Below are positions 59,856 to 64,000 of a DNA stretch of 64,000 nucleotides, piece after piece. Positions within the stretch are counted from its first letter, which is position 1. The number at the start of each line of letters is the position of its first letter. The position numbers were made by a program, and so were the translations under genes. Origin of the DNA: Lysobacter helvus (lineage in GTDB: Bacteria; Pseudomonadota; Gammaproteobacteria; Xanthomonadales; Xanthomonadaceae); NCBI RefSeq assembly GCF_018406645.1, contig NZ_AP024546.1, forward strand, positions 1 to 64,000, written 5' to 3'. The notes beneath the pieces were generated by a model that ran no database searches, was not told where the DNA came from, and worked only from the letters and a program-made list of their open reading frames with translations.

Positions 59856-61286
59856 ATGGACCTGGGCATGGCGGCCAAGCGGTACGAAACCCTGGCGGAT
59901 GACATCGCGGCATCGATCGCGCGCGGCACGCTGAAGCCGGGCGACCGGTTGCCGTCGGTGCGGCAGGCGCGCGCCAGCCGCAACGTCAGCGCGGCGACGG
60001 TGTTCGAGGCGTACTACCTGCTGGAGTCGCGCGGGCTGATCCAGTCGCGGCCGCGCTCGGGCTATTACGTGGCGGCGCCGCCGACGAAGGCGCGGGCCGC
60101 GGTGCCCACGGCGCCATCGCAACCCGATGGCCAGGCGCGCGAGGTGAAGATCACCGATCTCATCTTCGACATGTTGCAGGCGGCCACGCGGCGCGAGGTG
60201 GTGCCGCTGGGGTCGGCGTTCCCGAGCCCGTTGTTCTTCCCGTTGCCGCGGCTGGGGCGCGCGCTGGCGGCGAGTGCGACGCACCTGGATCCGTGGAGCA
60301 CGGTCGAGCACCTCACGCCCGGCAGCCTCGAACTGCGGCGGCAGATCGCGCAGCGGTATCTGCTGGATGGCGTGCGCGCGGACGTCGACGAGATCGTGGT
60401 GACCAACGGCGCGATGGAAGCGCTGAACCTGTGCCTCGCGGCGACGTGCAAGCCGGGCAGCGCGGTCGTGGTGGAGTCACCGTGTTTCTATGCGTGCCTG
60501 CAGGCGCTGGAGCGGCAAGGCTTGCGCGCGATCGAAGTGGCGACCGATCCGCGCACGGGCGTGGACCTGGAAGCACTCGACACCATCCTCGTGCGCGATC
60601 GCCCCGGCGCGGTGTGGGTGATGACGAATTTCCAGAATCCGCTCGGGGGTTCGATGCCGGCGGAGAAGAAGCAGGCGCTCGTGGACCTCGTGCACCGGCA
60701 TCGCGTGCCGCTGATCGAGGACGACGTCTACCACGAGTTGTATTTCGATCCGCAGCGGCCGGCGTCGACGAAGGCGTTCGATCGCGACGGGTGGGTTCTG
60801 CACTGCAGTTCGTTTTCGAAGACGCTGGCGCCGGGGTATCGCATCGGCTGGGCGAATGCGGGGCGCTTCGCGCGCGAAGTGGCGCAGCAGAAGCTGGGCG
60901 CGTCGCTGGCGACGTCGATTCCCGTGCAGCTGGCGCTGGCGAGTTACCTGGAACGCGGGAGCTACGACCGGCACCTGCGCGGTTTGCGCGCGCGATTGCG
61001 CACGCAGCGCGATGTGTATGCCGCGTTCATCGGCGACGTGTTTCCGGCCGGCACGCGCGTGGCGCATCCGGACGGCGGTTACTTCCTCTGGGTGGAACTG
61101 CCGGAAGGCTGCGATGCACTCGCGTTGGCGCAGCGCGCGCTGGCCGAAGGGATCAGCGTGTCGCCGGGGCCGATCTTTTCGCCGGCGGGGGCGTTCCGGA
61201 ACTGCGTGCGGATCAACTTCGGGCATCCGCTGGATGCGCGGGTGGAGGCGGCGTTGACGCGGGTTGGGGAGATGGCGGGCGGCTGA
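59856..61286 (+). CDS. MocR-type GntR/aminotransferase regulator
   Basis: A 476-residue PLP-dependent transcriptional regulator. The GntR winged helix occupies about residues 1-75 (LKPGDRLPSVRQARASRNVS, then LLESRGLIQSRPRSGYYV). The fold-type I aminotransferase domain follows: TNGAMEALNLCL, then TNFQNPLGG, and the PLP lysine in CSSFSKTLAPGYRIGW. The C-terminus ends in RINFGHPLDARVEAAL. It would bind PLP and an amine ligand; targets unknown. The start may also be ATG at 59868 (MAAKRYETL). Confidence 0.92.
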   Translation: MDLGMAAKRYETLADDIAASIARGTLKPGDRLPSVRQARASRNVSAATVFEAYYLLESRGLIQSRPRSGYYVAAPPTKARAAVPTAPSQPDGQAREVKITDLIFDMLQAATRREVVPLGSAFPSPLFFPLPRLGRALAASATHLDPWSTVEHLTPGSLELRRQIAQRYLLDGVRADVDEIVVTNGAMEALNLCLAATCKPGSAVVVESPCFYACLQALERQGLRAIEVATDPRTGVDLEALDTILVRDRPGAVWVMTNFQNPLGGSMPAEKKQALVDLVHRHRVPLIEDDVYHELYFDPQRPASTKAFDRDGWVLHCSSFSKTLAPGYRIGWANAGRFAREVAQQKLGASLATSIPVQLALASYLERGSYDRHLRGLRARLRTQRDVYAAFIGDVFPAGTRVAHPDGGYFLWVELPEGCDALALAQRALAEGISVSPGPIFSPAGAFRNCVRINFGHPLDARVEAALTRVGEMAGG

Positions 61287-61302
61287 GGCGCCCCTCCCCG
61301 GC

Positions 61303-61323
61303 CCTCCCCCGGAGGGGGAGGGA
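61303..61323. repeat. GC-rich hairpin between convergent genes
   Basis: CCCTCCCCC-GGA-GGGGGAGGG. Perfect stem of 9 bp with a 3-nt loop, placed between the converging ends of the MocR regulator and icmF genes. It has no T-run on either strand, so a rho-independent terminator is not supported, though it may stall transcription. Confidence 0.6.
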
Positions 61324-61336
61324 GAATAAAAGCGAT

Positions 61337-64000
61337 TTACATGTTGCGGCGGTACTCGCCACCCACGTCGTACAGCGCGTGGCTGATCTGGCCCAGGCTG
61401 TGCGTCTTCACCGCTTCCATCAGCGATGCGAACACGTTCTGGCGATCGCGCGCGGTCTTCTGCAGGTACGCCAGGCCCTTCTCGGCATTACGCAGGTGCT
61501 GGAAGTTGGCGACGTTCTGGATCTGCTGGCCCTTCTCGCTTTCGGTCGAACGGATCAGCTCGATCTCGGTGACGATGTCGCCGGCGTGGTCCTTCGGCAG
61601 GAAGGTGTTGACGCCGATCAGCGGCAGCGAGCCGTCGTGCTTCTTGTGCTCGTAGTACAGGCTCTCTTCCTGGATCTTGCCGCGCTGGTACATCGTGTCC
61701 ATCGCGCCGAGCACGCCGCCGCGGTCGCTGATCGCCTCGAACTCCTTGTACACCGCCTCTTCGACGATGTCGGTGAGCTTGTCCACGATGAAGCTGCCCT
61801 GCCACGGGTTCTCGTTGAAGTTGAGGCCCAGTTCCTTGTTGATGATCATCTGGATCGCCACCGCGCGGCGCACGCTTTCTTCCGTCGGCGTGGTGATCGC
61901 CTCGTCGTACGCGTTGGTGTGCAGCGAGTTGCAGTTGTCGAACAGCGCGTACAGCGCCTGCAGCGTGGTGCGGATGTCGTTGAACTGGATTTCCTGCGCA
62001 TGCAGCGAGCGGCCGCTCGTCTGGATGTGGTACTTCATCATCTGGCTGCGCGGGCCGGCGCCGTAGCGCTCGCGCATCGCGCGCGCCCAGATGCGGCGCG
62101 CCACGCGGCCGATCACGGTGTACTCCGGATCCATGCCGTTGCTGAAGAAGAACGACAGGTTGGGCGCGAAGTCGTCGATCTTCATGCCGCGCGCGAGGTA
62201 GTACTCCACGATCGTGAAGCCGTTGCTCAGCGTGAAGGCGAGCTGGCTGATCGGGTTCGCGCCCGCTTCGGCGATGTGGTAACCGCTGATCGACACCGAG
62301 TAGAAGTTGCGGACGCTGCGGTCCACGAAGTACTGCTGGATGTCGCCCATCATGCGCAGGGCGAACTCGGTGCTGAAGATGCAGGTGTTCTGCGCCTGGT
62401 CTTCCTTGAGGATGTCGGCCTGCACGGTACCGCGCACGGTCTTGAGCGTTTCAGCCTTGATGCGCTCGTAGGTTTCGGCATCGACCACCTGGTCGCCGGT
62501 GACGCCGAGCAAGCCGAGGCCGAGGCCGTCGTTGGTTTCCGGCAGCATGCCGCCGTATTCGGGGCGTTTGCGGCCTTCGAACATCTTCTCGATCTGCTCG
62601 TGCGCCGCATCCCAGCGCGCCTGGTCGGCGCGCAGGTATTTCTCGACCTGCTGGTCGATCGCGGTGTTCATGAACATCGCCAGGATGATCGGCGCCGGGC
62701 CGTTGATCGTCATCGACACCGAGGTGCTGGGCGCGCACAGGTCGAAGCCGGAGTACAGCTTCTTCATGTCGTCGAGCGTGGCGATGTTGACGCCGGAGTT
62801 GCCGATCTTGCCGTAGATGTCCGGGCGCACCGCCGGGTCTTCGCCGTACAGCGTGACGCTGTCGAAGGCGGTGGACAGGCGCGCGGCGGGCTGGCCGACG
62901 CTGAGGTAATGGAAGCGGCGATTGGTGCGCTCGGGCGTGCCTTCGCCGGCGAACATGCGGATCGGATCCTCGCCCGTGCGGCGATACGGATACACGCCGC
63001 CGGTGTACGGGTAATCGCCCGGCAGGTTTTCCTTCTGCAGGAACGTGAGCAGTTCGCCCCAGCTGCGGTACGTGGGGGCGGCGATCTTCGGGATCTTCTG
63101 GTGGCTCAGCGACTCGCGGTAGTTCTCCACGCGGATGGTCTTGTCGCGAACCTTGTATTCGGTGACCTCGTCGGTGATCGACTTGAGGCGGGCGGGCCAT
63201 TCGCGCAGGAGCTTGAGGGCTTCGCTGTCGAGCGAATGGATCGCGTCGTTGTAACGCTGGCGCAGCGTGGCGAGCGTGCGGTCGTCGTGCTTCAGCGCGT
63301 CGATGTCGTACAGCGACAGCGCCTTCGGCAACGCGGCGTCGTCCAGGTCGCGCAGCGACTGCCAGTAGGACTGCGCGCGATCGGCGACTTCGCTCTGCGC
63401 TTCGATGCGCGTGTTGATGCCGCGGCCCTGTTCGGCGATCTCGGCGAGGTAACGCACGCGCGCGCCGGGGATCAGCACGGTGGCGCGCGGTTCCTTCAGC
63501 GTGGTGTCGAGATCCGGCGTCCACTTGTCGGCCGGCAGCTGCAGCTTCTCGCGCAGCAGGCGCGTGAGGTTGGAGAACATCCAGCTGATGCCGGGGTCGT
63601 TGAACTGCGAGGCGATCGTCGGATAGACGGGGACATCCTCGTCCTTGGTCTGGAACGCCACGCGGTTGCGCTTCCACTGCTTGCGCACGTCGCGCAACGC
63701 GTCTTCGGCGCCGCGCTTGTCGAACTTGTTCAGCACCACCAGCTCGGCGTAGTCGAGCATGTCGATCTTTTCCAGCTGGCTCGGCGCACCGAAGTCGCTG
63801 GTCATCACGTACATCGGGAAATCGACGAGGTCCACGATCTCCGAATCGCTCTGCCCGATGCCCGCGGTCTCGACGATCACCATGTCGTAGCCCAGCGACT
63901 TCAGGAACGCGATGCAGTCGCGCAGCACGACGTTGGTGGCCGCGTGCTGGCGGCGCGTGGCCATCGAGCGCATGAAGACGCGCTTGGAACGCAGCGAGTT
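61337..64000 (-). CDS. icmF: Fused isobutyryl-CoA mutase (IcmF), N-terminal part outside the window
   Basis: The visible C-terminal 887 residues of an adenosylcobalamin-dependent acyl-CoA mutase fused to its G-protein chaperone. The first residues ([19 protein letters not shown]) belong to the chaperone; [14 protein letters not shown] is its switch region and NKFDKRGA its guanine-specificity motif. The mutase domain starts near the middle with [40 protein letters not shown] and TLYGEDP. It isomerises isobutyryl-CoA and n-butyryl-CoA in branched-chain acid metabolism. The B12-binding domain and Walker A should lie to the right of 64000. The order (chaperone before mutase) and the [10 protein letters not shown] and [10 protein letters not shown] segments identify IcmF over methylmalonyl-CoA mutase. 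Confidence 0.9.
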   Translation of the reverse strand, partial: NSLRSKRVFMRSMATRRQHAATNVVLRDCIAFLKSLGYDMVIVETAGIGQSDSEIVDLVDFPMYVMTSDFGAPSQLEKIDMLDYAELVVLNKFDKRGAEDALRDVRKQWKRNRVAFQTKDEDVPVYPTIASQFNDPGISWMFSNLTRLLREKLQLPADKWTPDLDTTLKEPRATVLIPGARVRYLAEIAEQGRGINTRIEAQSEVADRAQSYWQSLRDLDDAALPKALSLYDIDALKHDDRTLATLRQRYNDAIHSLDSEALKLLREWPARLKSITDEVTEYKVRDKTIRVENYRESLSHQKIPKIAAPTYRSWGELLTFLQKENLPGDYPYTGGVYPYRRTGEDPIRMFAGEGTPERTNRRFHYLSVGQPAARLSTAFDSVTLYGEDPAVRPDIYGKIGNSGVNIATLDDMKKLYSGFDLCAPSTSVSMTINGPAPIILAMFMNTAIDQQVEKYLRADQARWDAAHEQIEKMFEGRKRPEYGGMLPETNDGLGLGLLGVTGDQVVDAETYERIKAETLKTVRGTVQADILKEDQAQNTCIFSTEFALRMMGDIQQYFVDRSVRNFYSVSISGYHIAEAGANPISQLAFTLSNGFTIVEYYLARGMKIDDFAPNLSFFFSNGMDPEYTVIGRVARRIWARAMRERYGAGPRSQMMKYHIQTSGRSLHAQEIQFNDIRTTLQALYALFDNCNSLHTNAYDEAITTPTEESVRRAVAIQMIINKELGLNFNENPWQGSFIVDKLTDIVEEAVYKEFEAISDRGGVLGAMDTMYQRGKIQEESLYYEHKKHDGSLPLIGVNTFLPKDHAGDIVTEIELIRSTESEKGQQIQNVANFQHLRNAEKGLAYLQKTARDRQNVFASLMEAVKTHSLGQISHALYDVGGEYRRNM

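Noticed and set aside
61303-61323. Rho-independent terminator between MocR and icmF genes
   Set aside because: Strong hairpin but no T-run on either strand; recorded as a repeat instead.
1-64000. tRNA, rRNA, CRISPR array, transposase or integrase
   Set aside because: No cloverleaf with CCA end, rRNA block, regularly spaced direct repeats, or mobile-element gene was seen; fine detail cannot be excluded without a covariance search.

Overview
The window is high-GC DNA, coding densely on both strands. Many proteins look like those of a Lysobacter-type member of the Xanthomonadaceae (Gammaproteobacteria). The assignment rests on protein style (KatE, an IcmF-type mutase, MocR and YcxB-like proteins), on dispersed hairpins with a CCCCGC-GAAG-GCGGGG core, and on GC-rich codon use; there is no rRNA or tRNA gene here to confirm it. 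No CRISPR array, transposase or integrase was seen.

Left flank (1-25.3 kb) is ordinary chromosomal housekeeping and stress genes: the N-terminal part of a large-subunit catalase, small secreted proteins, two VOC/PhnB-like proteins, a GAF histidine kinase and response regulators, a Nudix hydrolase, a DksA-type zinc finger protein, a 1-kb repeat-rich gene-free stretch (5310-6272), a TonB-dependent receptor, a PLP decarboxylase, a SRAP-family protein that has lost its active-site residues, a CPBP protease, aquaporin Z, a tightly coupled three-gene operon (SGNH hydrolase, HExxH metallopeptidase, metallo-beta-lactamase fold), an acyltransferase, three YcxB-like paralogues, and then an XRE regulator and a LuxR regulator.

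Centre (25.3-54.8 kb) is one nearly uninterrupted minus-strand gene train encoding an extracellular contractile injection system (eCIS), a phage-tail-like particle. In transcription order: a small unrecognised protein, AAA+ ATPase (Afp15-like), DUF4255/Pvc16-type protein, an Ig-like accessory, a Cys-rich coiled-coil protein, sheath, tube, tail assembly protein, a 59-residue DUF6760-type protein, second tube protein, a disordered linker protein, LysM tube-initiator, gpD hub, gpV spike, PAAR tip, gp25 wedge, two baseplate-J-like proteins (1701 and 635 residues), a tail-I-like protein, and two strikingly Cys-rich proteins. At its 3' end sit three coupled genes that look like cargo: a 1018-residue DUF4157 protein with a long helical/membrane region and a C-terminal PD-(D/E)xK-like nuclease module, a pentapeptide-repeat protein, and a protein with M15 (VanY-type) peptidase zinc-ligand motifs. 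There is no capsid, portal, terminase, lysis or integrase gene, so this is not a prophage, and no TssJLM, so not a type VI system.

Right flank (54.9-64 kb): small membrane proteins, a possible small defence cluster (membrane-anchored Mrr-like nuclease, HEPN-like protein, a PD-(D/E)xK-like protein) with a single-base frameshift in an RDD gene, two tandem SnoaL-like genes, two small membrane proteins, a MocR-type regulator and the C-terminal 887 residues of a fused isobutyryl-CoA mutase.

The most interesting unit is the eCIS with its 3' cargo trio: the particle genes would build the injector and the DUF4157-nuclease and M15-like proteins are the natural payload candidates, with the pentapeptide protein as a possible protective partner. 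The cargo functions are inferred from motifs.
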